Source of the DNA: Bradyrhizobium sp. 164
Lineage (GTDB): Bacteria; Pseudomonadota; Alphaproteobacteria; Rhizobiales; Xanthobacteraceae
DNA: 64,000 bases
Direction of reading: 5' to 3'
NCBI RefSeq assembly: GCF_023073715.1
Contig: NZ_JADPKA010000066.1
Location: 124,001-188,000, forward strand
Of the stretch, positions 53,395 to 61,165 are shown piece after piece. Every line of letters begins with the position of its first letter. The first letter of the stretch is position 1. Under the pieces are notes generated by a model. It had not been told where the DNA came from and ran no database searches. It saw only the letters and a program-made list of their open reading frames with translations. The translations under genes and the position numbers were made by a program.

Positions 53395-54132
53395 GTGCTG
53401 CGTCTTGTCTCGTCTGTCCTGTTCCTTGCAATCTGGTGGATCGCCGCGCTGTTCGTCGGCGGCGCAAAGCTGCCCTCCCCGCCTGCCGTGCTCGAGGTGA
53501 TGATCGCGGAAGCCGCGAGCGGCGCGTTGTTCCTGCATCTCGGCGTCACGCTGGCCCGCGTCACACTCGCCTTCGTGCTGGCAATGTCGCTCGGCAGCGC
53601 CATCGGCTATCTGATGGGACGAGTGAAGCTTGCCGACCGGCTCGGCGATCCCTGGCTGATCCTGCTGCTCAATTTGCCGGCTTTGGTCGTGATTGTGCTG
53701 GCCTATATCTGGGCTGGCCTGACTGAAGCCGCCGCGATCGCAGCGATCGCCATCAACAAGCTGCCGACCGCCATCGTCACCTTGCGCGAGGGCACCCGCG
53801 CGCTCGACCGCTCGCTCGACGAGATGGCGAGCGTGTTCGCGATGCCGCGCTGGCGCGCCTTCCGCCACGTCGTGCTGCCGCAACTTGCGCCCTATATCGC
53901 AGCCTCCGCGCGCTCCGGATTGTCTCTGGTATGGAAGATCGTGCTGGTCGCCGAGCTTTTGGGCCGCCCGAACGGCGTCGGCTTCGAGATCGGCGTCGCT
54001 TTCCAGCTATTCGACACGCCGCGGCTGCTCGCCTATTCGCTGACCTTCGCCGCCGTTGTGCTCGTCATCGAAACCTTGCTGGTGCAGCCGTTCGAAGCCC
54101 GCGCAACACGGTGGCGGCCCCGTGCGGCTTGA
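53395..54132 (+). CDS. ABC transporter permease (NitT/TauT type)
   Basis: From GTG at 53395, directly after the previous stop, the protein has 245 residues with six membrane segments, e.g. LVSSVLFLAIWWIAALFVGG, VTLARVTLAFVLAMSLGSAI and LILLLNLPALVVIVLAYIWA. The EAA-type loop is DEMASVFAMPRWRAFRHVVL, typical of binding-protein-dependent permeases. Its end overlaps the ATPase start by 11 bases. Confidence 0.82.
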   Translation: MLRLVSSVLFLAIWWIAALFVGGAKLPSPPAVLEVMIAEAASGALFLHLGVTLARVTLAFVLAMSLGSAIGYLMGRVKLADRLGDPWLILLLNLPALVVIVLAYIWAGLTEAAAIAAIAINKLPTAIVTLREGTRALDRSLDEMASVFAMPRWRAFRHVVLPQLAPYIAASARSGLSLVWKIVLVAELLGRPNGVGFEIGVAFQLFDTPRLLAYSLTFAAVVLVIETLLVQPFEARATRWRPRAA

Positions 54133-54832
54133 GGTCGAGATCACAGGCAAGACGTTCAGGAGTGCCGCGGGCGGAACGCACGAGGTGCTGGCGCCAGTCA
54201 AATTCGCGCTTCAATCCGGCGAGGTCGGCGTGCTGATCGGCCCCTCCGGCTGCGGCAAGAGCACGATGCTGCGCATCATCCTCGGGCTCGATCATGAATT
54301 TCAGGGTCGCATCGCGCGGCCGCCGAAGGCGCGGATCGGCATGGTGTTCCAGGAGCCGCGGCTGCTGCCGTGGCGCTCGGTCGAGCAGAACGTGCGCTTG
54401 GCTGCGCCCGGTGTGACCGAGGCCAAACTATCCGAGCTTTTCAGGATCCTGGAGCTTCAGGCGCATCGCGACCATTTCCCCGGCGAGTTGTCGCTGGGCC
54501 TTGCCCGGCGCGTGGCGCTGGCCCGCGCCTTCGCGGTCGAGCCCGATCTGCTGGTGCTCGACGAGCCCCTCGCCTCGCTTGACGACGCGCTCGCCGGCCG
54601 CCTGCGCGACGAGATCGCAACGCTGGTGGCGAGCCGTCCGGTGATGACGCTGCTCGTCACCCATAGCATCGACGATGCGATCCGGCTCGGCGACCGACTG
54701 CTCTTCCTGTCGCCAAGGCCGGCGCGCATCGTGCAGGAGGTGCCGATCGCGATCCCGCGAGCGGAGCGCAGCGAAACCGATCTCGGCAGGATAAAGGCCG
54801 AGCTCGCGGCGCTGCAGCTTGAATCGAAATGA
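54122..54832 (+). CDS. ABC transporter ATPase (NitT/TauT type) with altered signature motif
   Basis: From GTG at 54122 the protein has 236 residues: Walker A LIGPSGCGKST, Q-loop MVFQEPRLLPW, Walker B LLVLDEPLASLDD. The signature reads ELSLGLARRVALARAFA where LSGGQ is usual: the conserved Gly-Gly-Gln has become Leu-Gly-Leu. This may lower ATPase activity. It couples to the permease by overlap. The C-terminal part is normal. Confidence 0.82.
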   Translation: MRLEVEITGKTFRSAAGGTHEVLAPVKFALQSGEVGVLIGPSGCGKSTMLRIILGLDHEFQGRIARPPKARIGMVFQEPRLLPWRSVEQNVRLAAPGVTEAKLSELFRILELQAHRDHFPGELSLGLARRVALARAFAVEPDLLVLDEPLASLDDALAGRLRDEIATLVASRPVMTLLVTHSIDDAIRLGDRLLFLSPRPARIVQEVPIAIPRAERSETDLGRIKAELAALQLESK

Positions 54833-54882
54833 ACACTCGTGGTCAACTGGGGCCAAACAAGACCGTCGAGGGAGGGTTCACG

Positions 54883-55236
54883 ATGCGACGTCAGCTGATT
54901 GCGATCTGCATCCTGTTGGTCGCGATGCCGGGCGCGGCGCTCGCGCAGACCAAAGGCAAGGGCATCCGGCTCTGGAATCTCACAACGGAGACGATCTCCG
55001 GCTTCCAGCTCGCTCCCGCCGGCAGGACCGACTGGGGTCCGAACCAATGCTTGAACGACAAGGACAAGGAGGTCGACCACGACGAGCGGCTGCGCATTAC
55101 CGGCGTCGAGCCGGGCCGCTATGATGCCAAGGTCAGCTATGCCAATTCACGGCAGTGCATCGTCCGCGACATCGAGATCAGGGCGGATGCGGTGTTCTCG
55201 ATCGTCGACAAGGATCTGAAGGACTGCACCAAATAG
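54883..55236 (+). CDS. small secreted protein, unknown family
   Basis: A 117-residue protein with a signal peptide (LIAICILLVAMPGAALA). A beta-rich domain follows (KGIRLWNLTTETISGFQLAP, GVEPGRYDAKVSYANSRQCI), with Cys at NQCLNDKDKEVDHDERL, RQCIVRDIEIR and KDCTK. The DKDKEVDHDE run is strongly acidic and could bind cations. GGAGG precedes the ATG. Its place in the island suggests a link to metal or alcohol metabolism. Confidence 0.65.
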   Translation: MRRQLIAICILLVAMPGAALAQTKGKGIRLWNLTTETISGFQLAPAGRTDWGPNQCLNDKDKEVDHDERLRITGVEPGRYDAKVSYANSRQCIVRDIEIRADAVFSIVDKDLKDCTK

Positions 55237-55246
55237 CGAGGCCGGC

Positions 55247-55456
55247 TTACGCCTTGTCGTTCGGGTGCGGATATTCGCAGCGCCATCGCACCGCATGCCA
55301 CTTCGGGTGCTCGCCGACCCATTGCGCGATATAGGGCGGCGCGGCCATCGCGCATTGCCGTGGCGACCCGGAATAGTTGAACACCAGATGCTGCTCCTCG
55401 CAGGTCGCGGGCGAGAGCACCGCACAGACAGTCACCACCAGGTCAATCGGGTTCAT
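55247..55456 (-). CDS. small Cys-containing protein of the PQQ island
   Basis: From the ATG at 55456 the product has 69 residues (MNPIDLVVTVCAVLSPATCE, FNYSGSPRQCAMAAPPYIAQ, WVGEHPKWHAVRWRC). It has four Cys and a hydrophobic start that may be a weak signal. The family is unknown; the Trp/His/Cys pattern recalls small periplasmic proteins near quinoprotein genes. A start at 55495 is possible. Confidence 0.5.
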   Translation of the reverse strand: MNPIDLVVTVCAVLSPATCEEQHLVFNYSGSPRQCAMAAPPYIAQWVGEHPKWHAVRWRCEYPHPNDKA

Positions 55457-55597
55457 GCCGGGATCCTCTCGCAAAGGGGCGATGGAGACTAGCACGAAAG
55501 GTTACGTGCCAAGGAGCGGGAAGTTTCAATCCGGCGTGAGAGAAAATGGGGCTCTTTCCCGTCTCCGCCCGGGCAGACAGAGGGGAACATGGGCGCG

Positions 55598-56467
55598 TTA
55601 AAAGTTAACCCCGAAGACAACCCTCGCCTGGTGACGCTCGAAATTGACGAGGTCGAGATTGGCGGATGATCCGGCCGGACGTCCCCAGGCCTGCATGCTC
55701 CAGCTCAAGGTCAGCCGCGAGCGCTCGGAGAGCTGAAGATAGGCGGTGGGGCCGACGAACAGGGCGTGGCCCGAAAACTCGCCGAGGCCGATGCCGTCGT
55801 ATTGCCGGAAATAGCGCATCTCCCCGCCGAGCAGCACATTGGGCCGCACGCGCACCATGCCGGCAACCGCCGCCCCGATCGTCGAGCTCTTCTCGGACAG
55901 TCCCGCCATCTCGAAGCGCGCCCATTCCGGCTGATAGATCAGATTGAGCGCGGCGATGGCGAAGTTCGGAACGAGCTCGCGGTCGAACGCAAGCGTGAAG
56001 TCGGTGCCGTACATCCGTCCCTTCGCGCCGCTGGTCTCGTCGATGCGGTCGCGATGGAGCTCGGCGGCGACAGTCAGGCCGAACGGCGCGTGCGCGCGGT
56101 CGAGCAGACGATAACGCAGATCGAGCGAGGCGCCCTGGAAGTTGAACTGGCGGCGATCGTCGATGTCGGGGACGCCGGTGATGTCGTGCAAGCTGGCGGT
56201 ACCGCCGACCTCGACACGGAAGTTCGGCAGCGGCACCACCTCGATCTCGACCTCCTGCGTGAGCGCGCGATAGGTCCCACCGCCCTTACCAAATCGTCCC
56301 GTCGTCTCGCTCTGGAATTCGCGCTCGCCGACGCTGCCGACATCGGTGCCGATCATGAAGCCGAAGATGTGCTCGGTATCAAAGCCTTCTTCGGCGCTGA
56401 CGCATACAGGTAGAAGCGCGACTGTGCAGGCAGCTATGGTCCAGAAGGGATTGGCTCTCGCGCGCAT
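55598..56467 (-). CDS. outer-membrane beta-barrel-like protein of unknown function
   Basis: From the Met at 56467 the protein has 289 residues: signal peptide (WTIAACTVALLPVCVSAEEG), then alternating amphipathic strands throughout (EVEIEVVPLPNFRVEVGGTA, GASLDLRYRLLDRAHAPFGL, RSRLTLSWSMQAWGRPAGSS) and a C-terminal ARVVFGVNF with the terminal Phe of outer-membrane barrels. No family is recognised. Placed beside pqqA and the lanthanide dehydrogenase, it could be an outer-membrane channel for the alcohol, PQQ or metal. Confidence 0.65.
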   Translation of the reverse strand: MRARANPFWTIAACTVALLPVCVSAEEGFDTEHIFGFMIGTDVGSVGEREFQSETTGRFGKGGGTYRALTQEVEIEVVPLPNFRVEVGGTASLHDITGVPDIDDRRQFNFQGASLDLRYRLLDRAHAPFGLTVAAELHRDRIDETSGAKGRMYGTDFTLAFDRELVPNFAIAALNLIYQPEWARFEMAGLSEKSSTIGAAVAGMVRVRPNVLLGGEMRYFRQYDGIGLGEFSGHALFVGPTAYLQLSERSRLTLSWSMQAWGRPAGSSANLDLVNFERHQARVVFGVNF

Positions 56468-56527
56468 TCCTGACACTACCACGGCTTCGACGGCGTTTGC
56501 CATCGAAGCCGCGGCAGGTCGTCAGTC

Positions 56528-56608
56528 TTACTTGCGCGAAGCGCAGGCGTACATGTTGATTTCCATGCCGACCGGCACTTCCACGATCTTCGGAGCTTTC
56601 CAAGCCAT
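56528..56608 (-). CDS. pqqA: PqqA, precursor peptide of pyrroloquinoline quinone
   Basis: A 26-residue peptide beginning MAWKAPKIVEVPVG and continuing MEINMYACASRK, with Glu16 and Tyr20 three residues apart as needed for cross-linking into PQQ. GGGAG lies seven bases upstream of the ATG. The other pqq genes (B, C, D, E) do not follow; the next gene on this strand is the barrel protein. It is therefore an orphan or duplicated precursor near the enzyme that uses PQQ. Confidence 0.9.
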   Translation of the reverse strand: MAWKAPKIVEVPVGMEINMYACASRK

Positions 56609-56836
56609 TCGGGGTCTCCCAAGGTATTGAGCGCGACATCGCGCGGGGCAAAACGTAGGGCTGGGTCCCCTGTAGTTCAAGCGCCGAATCGGTGTTCGGA
56701 TGCGTCTGGGTCGATTCTTCGCGGCGGCATTTCTCTCTCGGGCAAAGCCAGTTCTCTCTTGGTCAATTACAGATCTTGGGGACATCGCCCTGCGCGACAC
56801 ACCGCGCCTCGAATCGACACCAACAGTGCCGCGTCG

Positions 56837-57160
56837 TCAGCAGTCCTTACCTGCCGTTTGCGTGTTGGGCTTAGCACCTTCCGCCCGCTCCGCCGCAGTT
56901 GGCTGGCTCTGCATCTGCCGCTGCGCATCTTCGGACGAGGCAGCTGCGCCGCCGCTGGCACGATTCATCGTGCTGGTCGGCGGATGCTGACCCGTTTCGC
57001 TGGACGAACTCTGCGACTGCGCCGAGCCCACGGTGACTGGACCGGAACCGGCATCCTTGTCAGTGCTGGCACTGCCGGTGTTGCACGGGCCGGCCATAGC
57101 GACGCCCGCGCTCAACGTCAGGATCGCGCAGGCAGCAAGAACGGAATGTTTCATGGTCAT
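56837..57160 (-). CDS. small secreted protein (YjbE-like)
   Basis: A 107-residue protein with a signal peptide (LAACAILTLSAGVAMAGPC) and a Ser/Gly/Gln-rich, low-complexity mature part (SASTDKDAGSGPVTVGSAQS, AQRQMQSQPTAAERAEGA), ending in Cys. It resembles small YjbE-type proteins in exopolysaccharide operons, but similarity is weak because of low complexity. It lies between pqqA and lanM on the same strand. Confidence 0.5.
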   Translation of the reverse strand: MTMKHSVLAACAILTLSAGVAMAGPCNTGSASTDKDAGSGPVTVGSAQSQSSSSETGQHPPTSTMNRASGGAAASSEDAQRQMQSQPTAAERAEGAKPNTQTAGKDC

Positions 57161-57282
57161 CTGCTTCTCCTCTTCTCCCGCCGCGCTGCCCCGGCGCGGA
57201 GCAGGACATCGCGAAGAGAACAGGCCGAATAGCCCGATGTTCCGGGCTTCCGATCGGAATTAAGCTCCTGCCGGGGCGGACC

Positions 57283-57675
57283 TCAGCGCAGCAGCCGCAG
57301 CAGCGCGCGGCCGGCCCGCGCCTTCAGCTCTTTTGCATCGAGCGTCCCGTCCTTGTCCGGGTTGGCCGCATTGAAGCGCTGCTCCACCACGGACAGGTAT
57401 TCGTCGAGCGTAAGCGTCCCATCGCGATCAGGATCGGCGGCGGCGAGCTCTTTCGCCGACAACCGTCCCCGCAACTCGCGGGCGTCGAGCGTGCCGTCGT
57501 GGTCGGGGTCGAGCTTGGCGAACAATGCGCTGGCCGCCTTCTTCACCTCGGCGAGATCGAGCGTTCCGTCATTGTCGGTATCGAACATCTTGACCGCGTT
57601 GCCGGATGCCGCGAGGGCCGGACCGGACAGCAATGCAATCGTGAGCGCAAGCGCGACTGAGTGACGTGACATCAT
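57283..57675 (-). CDS. lanM: lanmodulin, lanthanide-binding EF-hand protein
   Basis: A 130-residue secreted protein (signal ALALTIALLSGPALA) with four EF-hand loops: 32-43 DTDNDGTLDLAE, 56-67 DPDHDGTLDARE, 81-92 DPDRDGTLTLDE and 105-116 NPDKDGTLDAKE. Pro at position 2 of three loops, a short spacing between hands and the C-terminal helix (RAGRALLRLLR) are the marks of lanmodulin, which binds rare earths with very high affinity in the periplasm. Loop 1 has Thr instead of Pro and loop 3 has Thr instead of Asp at position 9. AGGAGG precedes the ATG pair. It is divergent from the lanthanide-type dehydrogenase gene. Confidence 0.9.
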   Translation of the reverse strand: MMSRHSVALALTIALLSGPALAASGNAVKMFDTDNDGTLDLAEVKKAASALFAKLDPDHDGTLDARELRGRLSAKELAAADPDRDGTLTLDEYLSVVEQRFNAANPDKDGTLDAKELKARAGRALLRLLR

Positions 57676-58009
57676 CGAAACCTCCTGAGAACCTCAATTC
57701 GAGCGGGATCGAAATGAGATAAGGCCACAAATGTGACCCGGTTCAACGGAAATTACAACCTGCGCGCGCCACGACTCGCGGAAGCGAGCCGCGCCGACCC
57801 GGCCCGCTTCCGGCCCAGCGCTTCGCGTCGCGGAATTTTTCCAGCGCCTGCGCACAAGTGAGTGCTGGGCTGTCAGGTCTCCGTCAGGTCACCGGCATCC
57901 GGCGCCAGCATATCGGCGCCGGACTTGCGACTTTCGTATTGACGCGTTTTGTATTCGGGCGGAGTGTTGCACCTGCAGCGTCAAAAGGCGCGCACATTGG
58001 GAGGAACGG
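57676..58009. promoter_or_regulatory. 334-base divergent promoter region of lanM and the dehydrogenase
   Basis: Contains a perfect inverted repeat TCCGGCGCC (57898-57906) / GGCGCCGGA (57915-57923) spaced by eight bases, a possible operator or hairpin. TTGACG at 57939-57944 may be a -35 box for the dehydrogenase, though no good -10 follows. GGGAGGAAC precedes its ATG. The left half holds the lanM ribosome site but no clear sigma-70 boxes. Confidence 0.5.
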
Positions 58010-59674
58010 ATGAAACGCTTTGCGATGGCCGCGAGCCTCGTCATGCTTGCATCGACTTGTGCAAGCGCACAGACCACCGAGCAACTGGTCAAGGGCGCGA
58101 CCGATACATCGAATGTTCTCAATTACGGAATGGGCTACAATCTGCAGCGTTTCTCCACGCTGAACCAGATCAATAAGGACACCGTCAAGAACCTCGTCCC
58201 GGTCTGGAACTACTCTTTCAACGATGATCGCAGCGAGGAATCGCAGCCGCTGGTGTACCAGGGCGTGATCTACGTGACCTCGCACAATGCGACCATGGCG
58301 GTGGATGCCAAGACCGGCAAGCAGATCTGGAAAACCAAGGTCGAGTATCCCGCCGAGACGCCGCGCATCGTCTGCTGCGGCATCATCAATCGCGGCGCCG
58401 CGCTCTACGACGGCAAGGTATACCGCACCACCCTCGACGCCAACGTGATCGCGCTGGACGCCAAGACCGGCAAGGAGTTGTGGCGGCAGAAGGCTGCCGA
58501 CATCAAAGAAGGCTATTCGATGACGGTGGCTCCGCTGGTCGCCGACGGCGTCGTCATCACCGGCATCTCGGGCGCCGAATTCGGCACGCGCGGCTTCATC
58601 GACGGCTGGGATCCGGCGACGGGCAAGCATCTCTGGCGCACCCATTCGATCCCTTCCCCTGACGAGCCCGGCGGCGACACTTGGAAGGGCGACACCTGGA
58701 AGCTCGGCGGCGGCTCGACCTGGATCACCGGGTCCTACGATCCCGAGCTGAACACCGTCTATTGGGGCATCGGCAATCCCGGCCCGTTCAATTCGGCGGT
58801 CCGCCCCGGCGACAATCTCTACACCTGCTCCGTGCTGGCGATGGATCCGAAGACCGGCAAGATCAAGTGGCACTACCAGTTCTCGCCGAATAATCCGTTC
58901 GACTATGACAGCGTGGCCGAGATGGTGCTCGCCGACATGAACGTCGAGGGCAAGCCGACCAAGGTGCTGATGGACGCCAACCGCAACGGCTTCTTCTACG
59001 TGCTCGACCGCACCAACGGCAAGCTGCTCGCGGCCAACCCCTACGTGAAGGTCAACTGGGCCACCGGCATCGATATGAAGACCGGACGTCCGATCGAGAC
59101 CGACGTTTCGAAGGACGCGCGCGAGGGCAAGAAGGTCACCGTCTATCCGTCGATCCTCGGCGGCAAGAACTGGGAGCCGATGTCGTTCAATCCGCAGACC
59201 GGCCTGGCCTATGCCAACACGCTCGCCTTCGGCGGCAGGTATAAGACCGAGCCCGTCACCTTCAAGCAGGGTGAATGGTATCTCGGCATGGATCTGACCG
59301 ATCTCTGGGAGTACGGAGACGGCCCGCGCGGCCATCTCAAGGCGATCGATCCCCTGACCGGCAAGGCGAAATGGGAGGCCCCTGTCGACATCCCGCGCTT
59401 CTCCGGCGTGCTGTCGACCGCAGGCGGCGTCGTGTTCACCGGCGCGCTGACCGGCGAGTTCGAGGCCTTCGATGCCGACACCGGCAAGAAGCTCTGGCAG
59501 TTCCAGACCGGCTCCGGCATCGAGGGGCAGCCGGTGACCTGGCAGCAGGACGGCGTGCAGTACGTCGCAGTGACAAGCGGCTATGGCGGCGTCTACTCGC
59601 TGTTTTCCGGCGACGAACGACTGGCGCAGATTCCGCCCGGCGGCTCGCTGTGGGTTTTTGCGGTCAAGCAATAA
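58010..59674 (+). CDS. lanthanide-type PQQ-dependent alcohol dehydrogenase (methanol/ethanol family)
   Basis: A 554-residue periplasmic quinoprotein with eight propeller blades. Visible features: vicinal disulfide Cys122-Cys123, Glu190 (GISGAEFGTRG), Asn256 (YWGIGNPGPFN), catalytic Asp298 and, two residues on, Asp300 in NPFDYDSVAE. The second Asp is the lanthanide-coordinating residue that distinguishes XoxF/ExaF-type from calcium MxaF-type enzymes. It oxidises methanol, ethanol or a related alcohol and passes electrons to the cytochrome c encoded next. It is slightly shorter than XoxF (about 600), so the ExaF/PedH group is also possible. Confidence 0.9.
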   Translation: MKRFAMAASLVMLASTCASAQTTEQLVKGATDTSNVLNYGMGYNLQRFSTLNQINKDTVKNLVPVWNYSFNDDRSEESQPLVYQGVIYVTSHNATMAVDAKTGKQIWKTKVEYPAETPRIVCCGIINRGAALYDGKVYRTTLDANVIALDAKTGKELWRQKAADIKEGYSMTVAPLVADGVVITGISGAEFGTRGFIDGWDPATGKHLWRTHSIPSPDEPGGDTWKGDTWKLGGGSTWITGSYDPELNTVYWGIGNPGPFNSAVRPGDNLYTCSVLAMDPKTGKIKWHYQFSPNNPFDYDSVAEMVLADMNVEGKPTKVLMDANRNGFFYVLDRTNGKLLAANPYVKVNWATGIDMKTGRPIETDVSKDAREGKKVTVYPSILGGKNWEPMSFNPQTGLAYANTLAFGGRYKTEPVTFKQGEWYLGMDLTDLWEYGDGPRGHLKAIDPLTGKAKWEAPVDIPRFSGVLSTAGGVVFTGALTGEFEAFDADTGKKLWQFQTGSGIEGQPVTWQQDGVQYVAVTSGYGGVYSLFSGDERLAQIPPGGSLWVFAVKQ

Positions 59675-59684
59675 CCACGACACG

Positions 59685-60041
59685 ATGCTGAAGCAGATAT
59701 CTCACAAGACGGCGGCGATGTTCGCCGCCGTCGCGGTGTTGACGGTCGCGCTTGCGGCGACCGTTCGCGCCGCGGACGATGCACCCGGCAAGCCGCTGCA
59801 GGTGCAGATCGACCACGGCAAGTCGACCTATGCCGAAAAATGCTCGCACTGCCACGGCCCGAACTTGATGAACTCCGGCACCATTACGCCGGACCTGCGC
59901 GCCATTCCCGACGACAAGACGCGCTTCGTCACCACGGTGAAGAATGGCAAGAACAACAAGATGCCGCCCTGGGGCGACATCCTCAGCGACGACCAGATTG
60001 GAGACCTCTGGGCCTTCATCTCGAGCCGGAGGAAGCCATGA
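59685..60041 (+). CDS. cytochrome c, electron acceptor of the dehydrogenase
   Basis: From the ATG at 59685 the protein has 118 residues: signal peptide (AAVAVLTVALAATVRAAD), heme site CSHCH at 53-57, and probable distal Met93 in NKMPPWGDI. A small class I cytochrome c of the XoxG/cytochrome-cL type, though much shorter than classical cL. It accepts electrons from the dehydrogenase. It overlaps the next gene by four bases (ATGA). Confidence 0.88.
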   Translation: MLKQISHKTAAMFAAVAVLTVALAATVRAADDAPGKPLQVQIDHGKSTYAEKCSHCHGPNLMNSGTITPDLRAIPDDKTRFVTTVKNGKNNKMPPWGDILSDDQIGDLWAFISSRRKP

Positions 60042-60967
60042 GGGGTCGGCTCGCCGCGTGGAGCGTTGCCGCGATCCTCGCGGCGGTGCCTACGGTCGCG
60101 CACGCGGCGGAGGATCCGCTGAAGGTCTGTCTCGACGAGGACCGGCCGCCGCTCTCGGTGCATCAAAAGGGCAAGCCCGGTGCGGGCTTCGACGTACTGC
60201 TGGCGCAGGCGATCGCGGAACGGCTGGGACGGCCGCTGACGATCCAATGGTTCGAGAGCAAGCTCGATGAGGATTCCAGCCCACAGCTCGAGGCGAATGC
60301 GCTGCTCTCGGACGGGCGCTGCGCACTGGTCGGCGGCTACGCACTGACGCAGGACTCGCTCGTCAAGCCCGGTATGAAGACGGCGCGCCTGCCGGATTTC
60401 GCCGGCGCCACGCGCGACGACCGGCGCCGCCGCGTCGCGCTCGGCGTGCTCGCGCCGAGCCGGCCTTACCTCTATTCGCCGATGACGGTGGTGCTCGGGC
60501 CGAAGGCGAAGGGCCGCAAGGTCGGCGACATCGGCGATCTCGCCGGGCTTCGCCTGGTCATCGAAAGCGGCTCGCTCGGCGATGCCATCCTGATGACCTT
60601 CGACAAGGGGCGCCTGATCGACAACATCACCCATCTCGTGCCCGGCCGCGACGACCTGCTCGGCGCGCTCCAGCGCGGTGATCATGACGCGACGCTGATC
60701 GACCTTGCGCGCTTCGACGCCCATCGCGCCGCGCACCCCGATACGGGGCTCACCGCATCCGGCTACTATTATCCGATCGGCGTCAATCGCGGCTATGTCG
60801 GGCTTGCCGGCAATCCCGCGCTGATCGAGGCCGTCAACACCGCGCTTGGCCAGCTTGCTGCCGAAGGCAAGATCGCCGAATTCGGCAAGCAGGCCGGCCT
60901 CACCTATCTGCCGCCGCGCGAGCCGGCGATCCTCGGCGATGTCTGGATGAAGATCATTCAGCGGTGA
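60038..60967 (+). CDS. XoxJ/MxaJ-like periplasmic binding protein
   Basis: A 309-residue secreted protein (signal WSVAAILAAVPTVAHAAEDP) with a type II binding fold (LKVCLDEDRPPLSVHQKGKP, GFDVLLAQAIAERLGRPLTI). It sits third in the order dehydrogenase-cytochrome-J that is standard in lanthanide methanol oxidation clusters. XoxJ is thought to help activate the dehydrogenase rather than to transport. Coupled to the cytochrome gene by overlap. Confidence 0.85.
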   Translation: MRGRLAAWSVAAILAAVPTVAHAAEDPLKVCLDEDRPPLSVHQKGKPGAGFDVLLAQAIAERLGRPLTIQWFESKLDEDSSPQLEANALLSDGRCALVGGYALTQDSLVKPGMKTARLPDFAGATRDDRRRRVALGVLAPSRPYLYSPMTVVLGPKAKGRKVGDIGDLAGLRLVIESGSLGDAILMTFDKGRLIDNITHLVPGRDDLLGALQRGDHDATLIDLARFDAHRAAHPDTGLTASGYYYPIGVNRGYVGLAGNPALIEAVNTALGQLAAEGKIAEFGKQAGLTYLPPREPAILGDVWMKIIQR

Positions 60968-61165
60968 TTGCCCGGTATTCCGGCGCCCGAAGGCAAGCCC
61001 GCAATCCATTTCTCGGCAGCGCAGCCCGATGGATTCCAGGCCGGCGAGCCGCGCTCGCATCCAGGAGTGATTGGCGATGCGACCAATGCGCCAATCTGTC
61101 TCGGCTGTCGCCGATGGCAGAGACGATGCGATGCAGTACCCTCGATGAAAATGCTGGAGGGAATC

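Noticed and set aside
57883..59683. Minus-strand frame of 599 codons opposite the dehydrogenase
   Set aside because: It mirrors a high-GC gene; the plus-strand frame has all quinoprotein signatures.
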